Source of the DNA: Myxococcota bacterium
GTDB taxonomy: Bacteria; Myxococcota_A; UBA796; UBA2385
Assembly: GCA_023150805.1 (NCBI GenBank)
Contig: JAKLKF010000001.1
Span: 62,001-126,000 of the forward strand
Direction of reading: 5' to 3'
DNA length: 64,000 nucleotides
The notes beneath the pieces were generated by a model. It was not told where the DNA came from, did no database searches, and saw only the letters and a program-made list of their open reading frames with translations. This document shows positions 49,193-58,800 of this stretch, piece after piece. Within the stretch, counting starts at the first letter, position 1, and every line of letters starts with the position of its first letter. The translations under genes were made by a program, and so were the position numbers.

Positions 49193-50013
49193 CGCCTCAC
49201 CTCCCCTCCGGGCTCCGCGCCCGCCCCCCCGCGGGCCCGGGCCAGCAGCCCCTCGACGGCGCCCACCACCCGGCGGTGCAGCGCCTGCAGCGCCTCGCGA
49301 TCCGCGGGGTCGACCGGCCCCTGGGCCTGCAGGTCGATGGCGGGGCCGACCACCTGCCGGATCTTCACCGGGAAGGGCACCGCCAGCGGCCAGACCCCGA
49401 CCAGGCCGACGCCGAGCCAGGCGGGCATGTCGTGCGGCACCCCGAGCTTCTTGCCCCAGGCGTGGCCGTCGTTGAAGCCCAGGAAGGTGTCGTCGGTGCC
49501 CGCCGCCGCCACCGGGACGATGGGCAGCCCGTACTTCAGGGCCAGGCGCAGGTAGCCGGTGCGCCGACCCCAGCGCGGCTGGTAGCGGTGGCGGAAGGAG
49601 CGGCAGCCCTCGGCGGTGCCCCCGGGCGTCACGAAGATGTGCTCGCGCCGCGCGACCGCGTCGGCCAGGCGCTGGTCGTCGCCCAGCAGGAAGCCCAGCT
49701 CCTGGAGCACCGCGGCGGTCTTCGGGTTCTTGTCGAAGGCGGCGTGGAAGATGGGGTGGGGCAGGTAGCCCAGGCGCGCGTAGAGCACGTTCTGGAGCAT
49801 GCACAGGTCGTGGGCGATCGGCCGGCCGTGGTAGCCGACGACCAGGACCGGGTGGTCGACCAGCAGGTGCTCCAGGCCGTGCACCTCGTAGCGGGTCCAG
49901 CGGGCCATCGCGTTCCAGGTGCGGATCCAGCGGCGGAGCGCCACCCCCTCGTCCCCGCGCAGCCGCGCCCGCGCCTGGCGCCCCCGGGCGACGACGCCGG
50001 CGGGCTCCATCAC
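49189..50013 (-). CDS. Acyltransferase (PlsC / DAGAT-like)
   Basis: This 274-residue protein resembles the 1-acylglycerol-phosphate/diacylglycerol acyltransferase superfamily. The segment VHGLEHLLVDHPVLVVGYHG is followed by RPIAHDLCML, where the usual HX4D box is changed (HGRPIAHD), and then by the substrate loop IFVTPGGTAEGCRSF (equivalent to FPEGTRS) and GLPIVPVAAAGTDDTF. It is soluble or peripheral at the inner membrane. It overlaps both the KAS III-like gene and the SDR gene by 4 nt, so it acts in the same lipid pathway. Confidence 0.75.
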   Translation of the reverse strand: MMEPAGVVARGRQARARLRGDEGVALRRWIRTWNAMARWTRYEVHGLEHLLVDHPVLVVGYHGRPIAHDLCMLQNVLYARLGYLPHPIFHAAFDKNPKTAAVLQELGFLLGDDQRLADAVARREHIFVTPGGTAEGCRSFRHRYQPRWGRRTGYLRLALKYGLPIVPVAAAGTDDTFLGFNDGHAWGKKLGVPHDMPAWLGVGLVGVWPLAVPFPVKIRQVVGPAIDLQAQGPVDPADREALQALHRRVVGAVEGLLARARGGAGAEPGGEVRR

Positions 50014-50987
50014 CGCTCCACCGTCATCAGCACGGCGCCCCGGCTGCTGCCCGCGCCGACCGCCGCCATCAGCAGGTGCTGGCCGTCCTCGACCAGGCCC
50101 TCCCCCCAGGCCTGGGCCAGCGCGACGGGGATGCTGGCGCAGCCCAGGCTGCCGAGCTGGTCGGCCACCTTGCGGGTCCGGGCGCGCGGGCCCGCGAAGC
50201 GCGCGACGAAGGCGTCGAACATGCTGCCGTTGGGTTGGTGCGGGAAGAACCAGTCGACCTGGTCGGCCGCGACCCCCCCGCGGGCCAGGACGCGCTCGAT
50301 GGACAGCGCCATGTCGGCCATCGCGTAGCCCGTGATCTCGTCGGCCCGAGCGCCGAAGCGGATCTGCTCGGGGCGGCCGGTCAGCTCGGCCTTGTGCAGG
50401 GTGGTGGCCTCCAGCCGGCGCCCGTCGTTGCCGAAGTCGCTGGCCCGCAGCAGGCCCCGCCGCGCGGGCGCGACCACGCAGGCGGCCGCACCGTCCGCGA
50501 AGACCAGGTAGGACCGAGGCTCCTGCGGCGCGATGTAGCGGTGGAAGACCTCGACCGCGACGACGGCGGCCGGCGCGTCCGTGGCCACCGCCAGGCGGGC
50601 CGCCAGGTCGAGGCTGGTCAGGAAGCCGGTGCAGGCGTTGTTCACGTCGAAGCAGGCGCAGTCGGGGTCGGCGCCCACCGCGGCGCCCACGGCGCTGGCC
50701 GTGCTGGGGACGATCCGGTCGCCGCCGACGCTGGAGGTGTAGATCACGGTCCGCAGGCGATCCGCGGGCAGGTCTGCCTGGGCGAGCGCCTGCCCCAGGG
50801 CCGCCGCGGCCCAGTCCACCGCCGCCGTCGCGTCGTCAGCCGGGCCCCAGCGTCGCTGGTGGATGCCGGTGCGCCGGACCATGTCCGCGGGGTCCCGCCC
50901 CGGCAGGGCGGCCGCCACCACCTCCCCGGTGGAGACCGCCCGCTCGGGGACGGTCCAGCCCATGCCGAGGAGACGAACGGGGATCAC
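50010..50987 (-). CDS. KAS III (FabH)-like 3-oxoacyl synthase with Asn-to-Ser change
   Basis: This 325-residue protein starts at a GTG. It has a thiolase fold with nucleophile Cys119 (VNNACTGFLTSLD), His250 (FFPHQPNGSM) and the usual LVFADGAAACVV loop. The third catalytic position, normally Asn in GNTSAAS, reads GSLGCAS with Ser280. The His-to-Ser distance (30) equals His244-Asn274 of E. coli FabH, so the alignment is firm. Such a change would weaken malonyl decarboxylation and suggests acyl transfer or another condensation. It is the first gene of a coupled cassette with an acyltransferase and an SDR. Confidence 0.82.
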   Translation of the reverse strand: MIPVRLLGMGWTVPERAVSTGEVVAAALPGRDPADMVRRTGIHQRRWGPADDATAAVDWAAAALGQALAQADLPADRLRTVIYTSSVGGDRIVPSTASAVGAAVGADPDCACFDVNNACTGFLTSLDLAARLAVATDAPAAVVAVEVFHRYIAPQEPRSYLVFADGAAACVVAPARRGLLRASDFGNDGRRLEATTLHKAELTGRPEQIRFGARADEITGYAMADMALSIERVLARGGVAADQVDWFFPHQPNGSMFDAFVARFAGPRARTRKVADQLGSLGCASIPVALAQAWGEGLVEDGQHLLMAAVGAGSSRGAVLMTVER

Positions 50988-51089
50988 GAGCGAGCAGCCT
51001 CTGGTCGAGGTGGCGGAGGCCCCGCGTCGCCGTGCGGCGGGGAGAGCGCCGAGCTACCCGGTTTGTACCAGACGCGGAGCCCCGGCTCC

Positions 51090-52085
51090 GTGGCGGAGGG
51101 GCCCCAGGTGGTCGAGAGCCTGCACCCGCTGCTGCACGGGCTGCCCGTGCCCGCCCCGACCGCCATCCTGGCCCTGGCGCCGCTGCGGCGCCGCCTGCGC
51201 GACGAGCTGCTCCAGCGGGAGCGGGCGCGGCTGGCGCGCCTGGCCGGCGCGTGGGAGGTGGATCGGGCCAGCGCCCGGGCCGAGCTGGCCGCGCTGGGCG
51301 ACCGGCTGCTGGACGAGCACCGCCACCAGGCCTGGGCCCGGGCTGCCCGGGGCAGCGGCGTCGAGCGGCTGGCCGCCGCCGTCGACCGCCGCCTGTTCCG
51401 GCAGGGCGCCGAGCTGATGGACGACCCCTCGGTGGACGCCCGGGTGCGCGGGCGGATCGTCTCGGACCTCGCCCGCGTCAACGACCTGATCGGCAGCTAC
51501 TGGAGCCTGCTGCGCGCCGCGGGCCCCTCCCTCGGCCCCGGCCCGACCACCGTGCTCGACCTGGCCAGCGGCCACGGCGGGCTGGCGCTCTGGCTGCTGC
51601 GGCAAGGACCGCGGCGCGGCCTGCAGCTCCAGGTCACCGCGACCGACCTGCGCGACGACTACCTGGACCCCGCGCGGCAGCGGGCCGCCCGGGCCGGGCT
51701 CCCGCTCCAGACGATGGCGCTCGACGCGCTGGCCATGGACCTGGCGCCGCGCTCCTACGACGTCGTCACCTGCACCCAGGCGATCCACCACTTCTCGCCC
51801 GGCCAGGTCGCCGTGCTGCTGGCCGAGGCCCGGCGCGTCGCGCGCCGATCCGTCGTCTTCACCGACGGCCTGCGCTCGACCCGCCAGCTCGGCCTCGCCT
51901 GCGCGCTGTTCGTGGGCATGGGCTCGCACCCCGCCTCGGTGCACGACTGCGCCGTCAGCGTGCGCCGCATGTTCGTGCCCGAGGAGCTCGACCTGCTGGC
52001 CGCCCTGGCCCCCGGCGGCCCGGGCGCCCACGCGCGCTTCGTCGCGCCCGCCTTCGTGGGCCTGCTGGCGCCTGCCGCGGCCTGA
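51090..52085 (+). CDS. Class I SAM-dependent methyltransferase (UbiE-like)
   Basis: This protein has 331 residues from a GTG at 51090, with TTG 51063 as an alternative. The helical N-terminal part of about 140 residues (RRRLRDELLQRERARLARLA) precedes the SAM domain, which has VLDLASGHGGLALWLL, VTATDLRDDYLDPAR, YDVVTCTQAIHHFSPGQVAV and RRSVVFTDGL. It is divergent from the KAS III-like gene and convergent with the Coq4 homologue. A lipid or quinone methylation role is possible but not shown. Confidence 0.8.
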   Translation: MAEGPQVVESLHPLLHGLPVPAPTAILALAPLRRRLRDELLQRERARLARLAGAWEVDRASARAELAALGDRLLDEHRHQAWARAARGSGVERLAAAVDRRLFRQGAELMDDPSVDARVRGRIVSDLARVNDLIGSYWSLLRAAGPSLGPGPTTVLDLASGHGGLALWLLRQGPRRGLQLQVTATDLRDDYLDPARQRAARAGLPLQTMALDALAMDLAPRSYDVVTCTQAIHHFSPGQVAVLLAEARRVARRSVVFTDGLRSTRQLGLACALFVGMGSHPASVHDCAVSVRRMFVPEELDLLAALAPGGPGAHARFVAPAFVGLLAPAAA

Positions 52086-52100
52086 CGGACCCGGCCGGCC

Positions 52101-52760
52101 TCAGGCCGGGTAGCCCTCGGGCGGGATCGACAGCTCGCGGCGCAGCTCGACCAGGTCCTGCTCCCAGCGCTCCTCGTGCGGGAACCACAGCAGGTTGGGC
52201 AGCCGCGGCCCCAGGCGCGGCAGGCGCCACATCTCCCGCACGGTCGGGACCAGGGGCGCGCGCTTGAGCACGACCGGCCAGAAGTTGACGAAGGTGCCCA
52301 GCGACAGCGGCTCGCCGAAGTTCGTGAGGTGGAAGAGCTGCAGCCCCATCTCGTGGGGCAGCCAGGTCGACAGGCCCAGCAGCACGTGCAGCGGGTCGTG
52401 CACCTTGGCGAAGCGACGCATCACCCAGTGCCGCTCGAAGGTGGCGGCGGCCGGCGGGTACAGGTTCAGGAAGTACTCGGGGTCGATGCGCTCGGCGTCG
52501 ACGAAGCTGGCCAGCGCCCGGCCGTAGCTGCCGTGGGGCAGGCCGCGCAGCCGCGGCAGGTCGATGCGCTGCCGGGTCAGGCGCTCGTAGCGCTCCCGCT
52601 CGGCGGGGGAGAGGGGCGCCGCCAGCCCGGCGTACCACCACCGCAGCGGCGCGAAGTCCGCCACGCCGTCGACGACCTGCAGCGTGGCGACCAGGTCGTA
52701 GGGGTCCCGCACGATGAGCGTCGGGAGCGCGCGCGCCACCTGCCGGAGCTTCAGGGGCAT
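52101..52760 (-). CDS. Coq4-family protein
   Basis: This 219-residue protein carries an exact Coq4 signature HDxxH-x11-E: HDPLH at 121-125 and Glu137 (TWLPHEMGLQLFH). It is preceded by the typical LPHGSYGRALASFVDAERID. In eukaryotes and some proteobacteria Coq4 organises the ubiquinone biosynthesis complex and takes part in C1 decarboxylation/hydroxylation of the ring. The motif binds a divalent metal. No ubiquinone genes are near, and the window has a menaquinone gene (mqnC), so here it may act on another prenylated or lipid substrate. Confidence 0.85.
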   Translation of the reverse strand: MPLKLRQVARALPTLIVRDPYDLVATLQVVDGVADFAPLRWWYAGLAAPLSPAERERYERLTRQRIDLPRLRGLPHGSYGRALASFVDAERIDPEYFLNLYPPAAATFERHWVMRRFAKVHDPLHVLLGLSTWLPHEMGLQLFHLTNFGEPLSLGTFVNFWPVVLKRAPLVPTVREMWRLPRLGPRLPNLLWFPHEERWEQDLVELRRELSIPPEGYPA

Positions 52761-52898
52761 CCAGGCCTCCCGTCTGGGGACGAACGCCTATCTTGGCGCC
52801 GTGGCGGTCCGCATCCGAGGTCCCTCCTGTGAGACACTGGGCGCTCTCGCGATTCCGGCGCGCGAGGGTGCACTCCCTGTGGTCCGCAGGAGCAGTCC

Positions 52899-55800
52899 GT
52901 GCTCACACGTCTCCAGCTCTCGGGCGTCGGCCCGGTTGCCTCGTCCGTTGGTGGCCTGCATCGCGCGGTGCGGACCGACACCGGGCAGGCGGTGTGGGTC
53001 GCCGCCGCCCCCGCCGGGACCGCCGGCCTGGTCGCGCGCTCGCGGCTGCGCAACGAGCAGGCCGTGCTCGCGCGCCTGGGGGTCGACGACGGCGTGCTGG
53101 CGCCGCTGGCGCTGATCGAGGACGCCGAGGGGCTGGTCCTGGTGCTGCCCGACCCGGGGGGCCGGCCGCTCTCCGCCGTCGAGCGGCGCCCGCCGCTGCC
53201 CGCCTTCCTGGCCATGGCGACGCGCCTGGCCCGCACGCTGGAGGCGGTCCACCTGGTCGGCGTCGTGCACACCGGCATCGACCCCGACGAGATCCTGGTC
53301 GACCCGCAGGGGCGCACCTGGCTGACCGGCTTCGGCGACGCGGCGCGGATCGGCCGCGAGGGCCTGGCGCCGGTGTCCCTCACCGACCCCGACGTCCGCC
53401 TGGCCTACATCTCCCCCGAACAGACCGGCCGGATGAACCGCTCCATCGACGAGCGGACCGACCTGTACAGCCTGGGCGTGGTGCTCTTCGAGCTGTTGAC
53501 CGGCGCCCTGCCGCTGGCCGGCCGCGACGCCATGGGCTGGGTCCACGCCCACATCGCCCGGAAGCCCGAGCGCGCCCGCGCCCTCCGCGAGGACGTCCCG
53601 CCGGTGCTCTGCGCGATCCTCGACCGGCTGCTCGCCAAGAACGCCGACGATCGGTACCAGTCGGCCGGCGGGCTGGCGCGGGACCTGGAGCGCTGCCAGG
53701 CCGACCTGTCGCAACGGCACGGCATCCACGACTTCCCGCTGGGCCAGGCCGACCGCCCCCTGCGCTTCCAGGTGCCCGACCGCCTGTACGGTCGCGACGC
53801 GGACGTCGCGGCCCTCCTGCAGTCCTTCGAGGCGGCCCTGGACGGCGCGGCGGGCCTGTGCCTGGTGCCCGGCCGCTCCGGCATCGGCAAGTCCCGCCTG
53901 ATCAGCGAGCTGCACCGCCCGGTGGTGACCCACCACGCCTGGTTCGTCCAGGGCAAGTGCGACCAGTACCGGCGCGGACAGCCCTACCTGGCCCTGATCC
54001 GCGCGCTGTCCGAGCTGGTCCGGCAGGTGCTCTCCGAGCCCGAGGACCGGATCGCCGCCTGGCGCGACCTGGTCCTGGGCGCCGTCGGCCCCAACGGCCA
54101 GCTCCTCATCGACGTGATCCCCGAGGTCGCCTTCCTGGTCGGCCCCCAGCCCGACGTGCCCGAGCTGCCCGCCGGCGAGGCGGTGCAGCGCTTCAACCAC
54201 ACCTTCCTCCGCTTCCTGCAGGCCGTGGCGACGGGCGGCCGCACGCTGGTCCTCTTCCTGGACGACCTGCAGTGGGTGGACGCGCCGACGCTGGCCCTGC
54301 TCGAGGCGCTGCTCGCCTCGCCGCTGACCCGCAACCTGCTGTTCATCGGCGCCTACCGGGACAACGAGGTGGGGGACGACCACCCGCTGCCCCGGTTCAT
54401 CGCCGCCGCCGAGCGCGCCGGCCACCCCGCGCGCACGGTCGGGGTGGGGCCCCTGCAGCCCGAGCACGTCGGAGAGCTGGTCGCCGACGCGCTGAACAGC
54501 CCCCGCGCCGACTGCGCCGACCTGGCCCGCATCGTCGTCCAGAAGACCGGGGGCAACCCCTTCTTCATCGGCCAGTTCCTGCGGCGCCTGCACGACGACG
54601 GCATCATCCGCCGCACCGGCCCCGGCGGCTCGTGGGCCTGCGACCCCCAGGCGCTCGACCAGGCCGCCTACACCGACAACGTCGTCGAGCTCATGGCCGA
54701 GTCGCTGTCGCAGCTCCCTCCCGACGCGCGGCGGGCGCTGGCCACGGCGGCCTTCCTCGGGACCCGCTTCGAGCTGCTGACGCTGGCCCAGGTCCTGGAG
54801 CAGGACCTCGAGCCCGTCGCAGTCGCCCTCGCCGCCGCGGTGGAGGCAGGGCTGGTCCTGCCCGAGGGGGACGCGGCGCGCGTGCTCCAGGCCGGCCGCC
54901 CCGACCGCCCCGCCCACTTCCGCTTCCTGCACGACCGGGTGCAGGAGGCGGCCTTCGGACAGGTCGCCGAGGCCGAGCGGGCGGCGCTGCACCTGCGCAT
55001 CGCCCGCAGCCTCTCGTCGCGGACCGATCCGGAGGAGCCGCTCTTCGACATCGCCGCCCACGTGGGCCAGGCCATCGCCCTGGTCACCGACGCCGACGAG
55101 CAGCAGCGCTTCGCCCGCCTCTCGCTGCGCGCCGGGCAGCGCGCCATGGCCTCGGTCGCCCACGATCTCGCCACCACCTGCTTCCTGCAGGGCCTGGCGC
55201 TGCTGGGCGAGGGCGCGTGGGCGCGGGACTACGCCACCACGCTGGACCTGCGCATCGGCGCCGCCGAGGCCTGCTACATCAGCCGGCGGCCCGACGACGC
55301 CCGCGCCCACATGGACGCCGTGCTGGCCCACAGCCAGGACCTGCTCGACACGATCCGCGTGCTGGAGCTGCAGGTCTACTTCGCCTTCCTCGCCCACGAC
55401 TTCGGCACGGCCTTCAGCCGCGGCATGGAGGCGCTGACCCTGCTGGGCTACCCCCTGCAGGATCCTCCCGACCCGGCCCGCTTCCCGGAGATGCTCGGCG
55501 CCATCGCCCGGGCGCAGGGCGGCCGCAGCACCCAGGAGCTGGCGCTCGCCGCCGAGGCCACCGACCCGCACGCGATCGCCGCGATGCGCCTGATGGTCAG
55601 CCTGATCCCGACCATCCACGGCCTGCGCCCCGAGCTGTTCGCGCCGCTGATCTTCACCGGCGTGCACGCCTTCATGAGCAAGGGCATGAGCCCGGCCGCG
55701 GGCAGCCTGTGCACCTGCTACGGGCTCATCCTGGGCCTGCAGGGTGCGTTCTCGGCCGCGGCCGACTTCGGCCGCCTGGGGCGGGCCATCGTCGAGCGCT

Positions 55801-58800
55801 ACGGCAACTCGCCGCTCTCCACGCCGGTCTACGTCCAGTACCCGGTCTTCGCCCTGCACTGGTCCGAGCCGCTGCGCGACCTGGTGTGCTACCTGCGCCA
55901 GGGCATCGACCGCTGTCGCGAGGTGGGCGACATCGTCAACGGTGGCTTCTGCATGCTGGGCGACCTGTTCGGCAGCCTGCAGGCCGGGATCGGGCTGGAC
56001 TACCTCGCCGCCCTCTCCCCCGCCTACGTCCGCACCTTGCAGGAAGAGGCGCAGTTCGTCAGCTACAACTCGATCGTCCCCTACGCCCAGGTCATCGACT
56101 GCCTGCGCGGCCAGGCGCCCGACCCCGGCCGCCTGTCGGGCAAGGTCATCGACGTCGACCAGCACACCGCGGCGATGGAGGCGCTCGGCTTCCCGCTGGG
56201 CCTGCACTACGTGCACACGGCCGCCCTCTACCTCTCCTGCCTGTTCGGGCGCTGGGAGCAGGCGCTGGTCCACGGCCGCCAGGTGCTGCGCCACATCACC
56301 GCCAACCTGGGCTCCTACAACACCTCGTGGGCCCTGGCCTGGACCGCCCTCGCGCTGGTCCGCAACGCCCAGCAGGCCCAGGGCGAGGAGCGGCAGGCCC
56401 TGCTCGACGAGCTGGAGGGCGTGCTGCGGAACGCCCAGGTCCCGTGCCTGGGCCTGGAGCTGATCGGCACCGCCGAGCCCCGGATCAACAACGGCCACCG
56501 CCTGGAGCTGGTGCGCGCCGAGCTGGCCCGCGTCCAGGGGCAGGACATGGCCGCCATGCGGGGCCACGACCTGGCCCTGGAGCTCGCCCGCACCCACGGC
56601 CTCAGCAACGACGCCGCGCTGATCGCCGAGCTGGCGGGCACGTGGCACCTGGCGGAGGGCCGCGACCGCATCGCCGCCACCTACCTGTCGGAGGCGCTGG
56701 ACGCCTGGCAGGAGTGGGGGGCGGTGGCCAAGGTGGAGGATCTGCGCGCCCGCTTCGGCGACCTGCTGTCCCGCCGGAACCCGGGGCGCGAGCGCCGGGT
56801 CGCCCCGGCCGCCCCGCGCGCGGGAGGCGCGGACGCCCTCGACCTGGCGACGGTCACCAAGGCCAGCACGGCCATCGCCGGCGAGCTGGTGCTGGACCGG
56901 CTGCTGGACCGCTTGATGCGCATCCTCCTGGAGAACGCCGGCGCCCGCCGCGCGGTGCTCCTGCTGCCGCGCGAAGGGGGCCTGCGGATCGCCGCGGTCG
57001 GCTCGGTCGAGGACGGGCAGGTCCAGGTCCTCGACGAGCCCGTCCCGGGCCGGGTCCCCCTGGCCACCGCGGTGCTCAACTACGTCGCCCGCACGCTGGA
57101 AGACGTCGTCATCGCCGACTGCCGCACCTCGCAGCGCTTCGCCGGCGACACCTGGCTGCACAGCTCGGGCGTGCGCTCGGTGCTCTGCTCTCCGCTGCTG
57201 CACCAGGGCGAGCTGTCGGCCGTCATCTACCTGGAGAACGACCTGGCCGCGGGCGCCTTCACCCCCGACCGGACCGAGCTGCTTCGGGTGCTGGCCGGGC
57301 AGGCCGCCATCGCGCTGGACCACGCCCGCCTCTACGAGGAGCTGCGCGTCCGCTCCGAGGAGCTGGAGCGCAAGAACGTGGCGCTGACCGAGCTGGACCG
57401 CCTGCGCGACCAGTTCCTCGCGAACACCAGCCACGAGCTGCGGACCCCGCTCAACGGCATCATCGGCATCGCCGAGTCGCTCCTGGAGGGCGCCACCGGC
57501 GAGCTGTCCCGCCCCACCCGCGAGAACCTGGGCCTGGTCGTGAGCAGCGCGCGCCGGCTGTCCAACCTGGTCAACGACCTGCTGGACTTCTCGACGCTGC
57601 AGCACCACCGCATCGAGCTGTCCCGCAAGCCCGTCGACCTGCGCGCGCTGACCAGCGCCGTGCTCTCCCTGTCGCAGTGGCTGGTGGGAGAGAAGGACCT
57701 CACGCTGCTCAACGAGGTGCCCGACGACCTGCCGGCCGCCGACGCCGACGAGGACCGGCTGGAGCAGATCCTGACCAACCTGGTCGGCAACGCCGTCAAG
57801 TTCACCGAGGCCGGCACGGTCCGCGTGCGGGCGGCCCGCACCGACGCGGGCATGCTGCGGCTGGAGGTGGTCGACACCGGGATCGGCATCCGCAAGGAGG
57901 TGCAGGAGCGCATCTTCGAGTCCTTCGAGCAGGCCGACGGCTCGACCTCCCGCCTGTTCGGCGGCACGGGCCTGGGCCTGGCCGTCGCCCGCGAGCTGGT
58001 CCAGCTCCACGGCGGCCAGATCGGCGTCGACTCCCAGCCCGGGCGAGGCGCCACCTTCTGGTTCACGCTGCCCGCCACCGAGCGGCGCGCCGAGGTCGCG
58101 CCCACCGCGATGGGTCGGCTCCGGGCCGTGCCCGAGCGGGTGGTCAGCGCCCCCTCGCCGGCCGTCCCGGTCAGCGTCACCGAGGGCGCCCCCCGGGTCC
58201 TGGTCGTCGACGACGACGCCACCAACCTGCAGGTCCTGGTCAACCAGCTCACCGTGCGCGGCTTCGACGTGTCCTCGGCCGTCAGCGGCGTGCACGCGCT
58301 CAACCTGATCGACGGCGGCTACCGCCCCGACCTCATCCTGCTCGACGTCATGATGCCCACCATCACGGGCTACGACGTCACCCGGACCCTGCGCGAGCGC
58401 TTCCTGCCCAGCGAGCTGCCGATCGTGCTCCTGACGGCGAAGACGCTGGTCAAGGACCTGATCGAGGGGCTGGACGCGGGCGCCAACGACTACCTGACCA
58501 AGCCCTTCTCCTCGGGGGAGCTGCTGGCGCGCCTGCGCATGCACCTGAACCTGGCCCAGATCAACCGGGCCGTCGGGCGCTTCGTCCCCGCCGACTTCCT
58601 GCGCCTGCTCGAGCGCGAGAGCATCGTGGACGTGCGCCTGGGGGACAGCGTCGAGCGCACGATGAGCGTGCTGTTCACCGACATCCGCTCCTTCACCTCG
58701 ATCTCCGAGCGCATGTCGCCGCGCGAGAACTTCCGCTTCATCAACGAGTACCTGGGCCACATGGAGCCCGTCGTGGTGCAGCACCACGGCTTCATCGACA

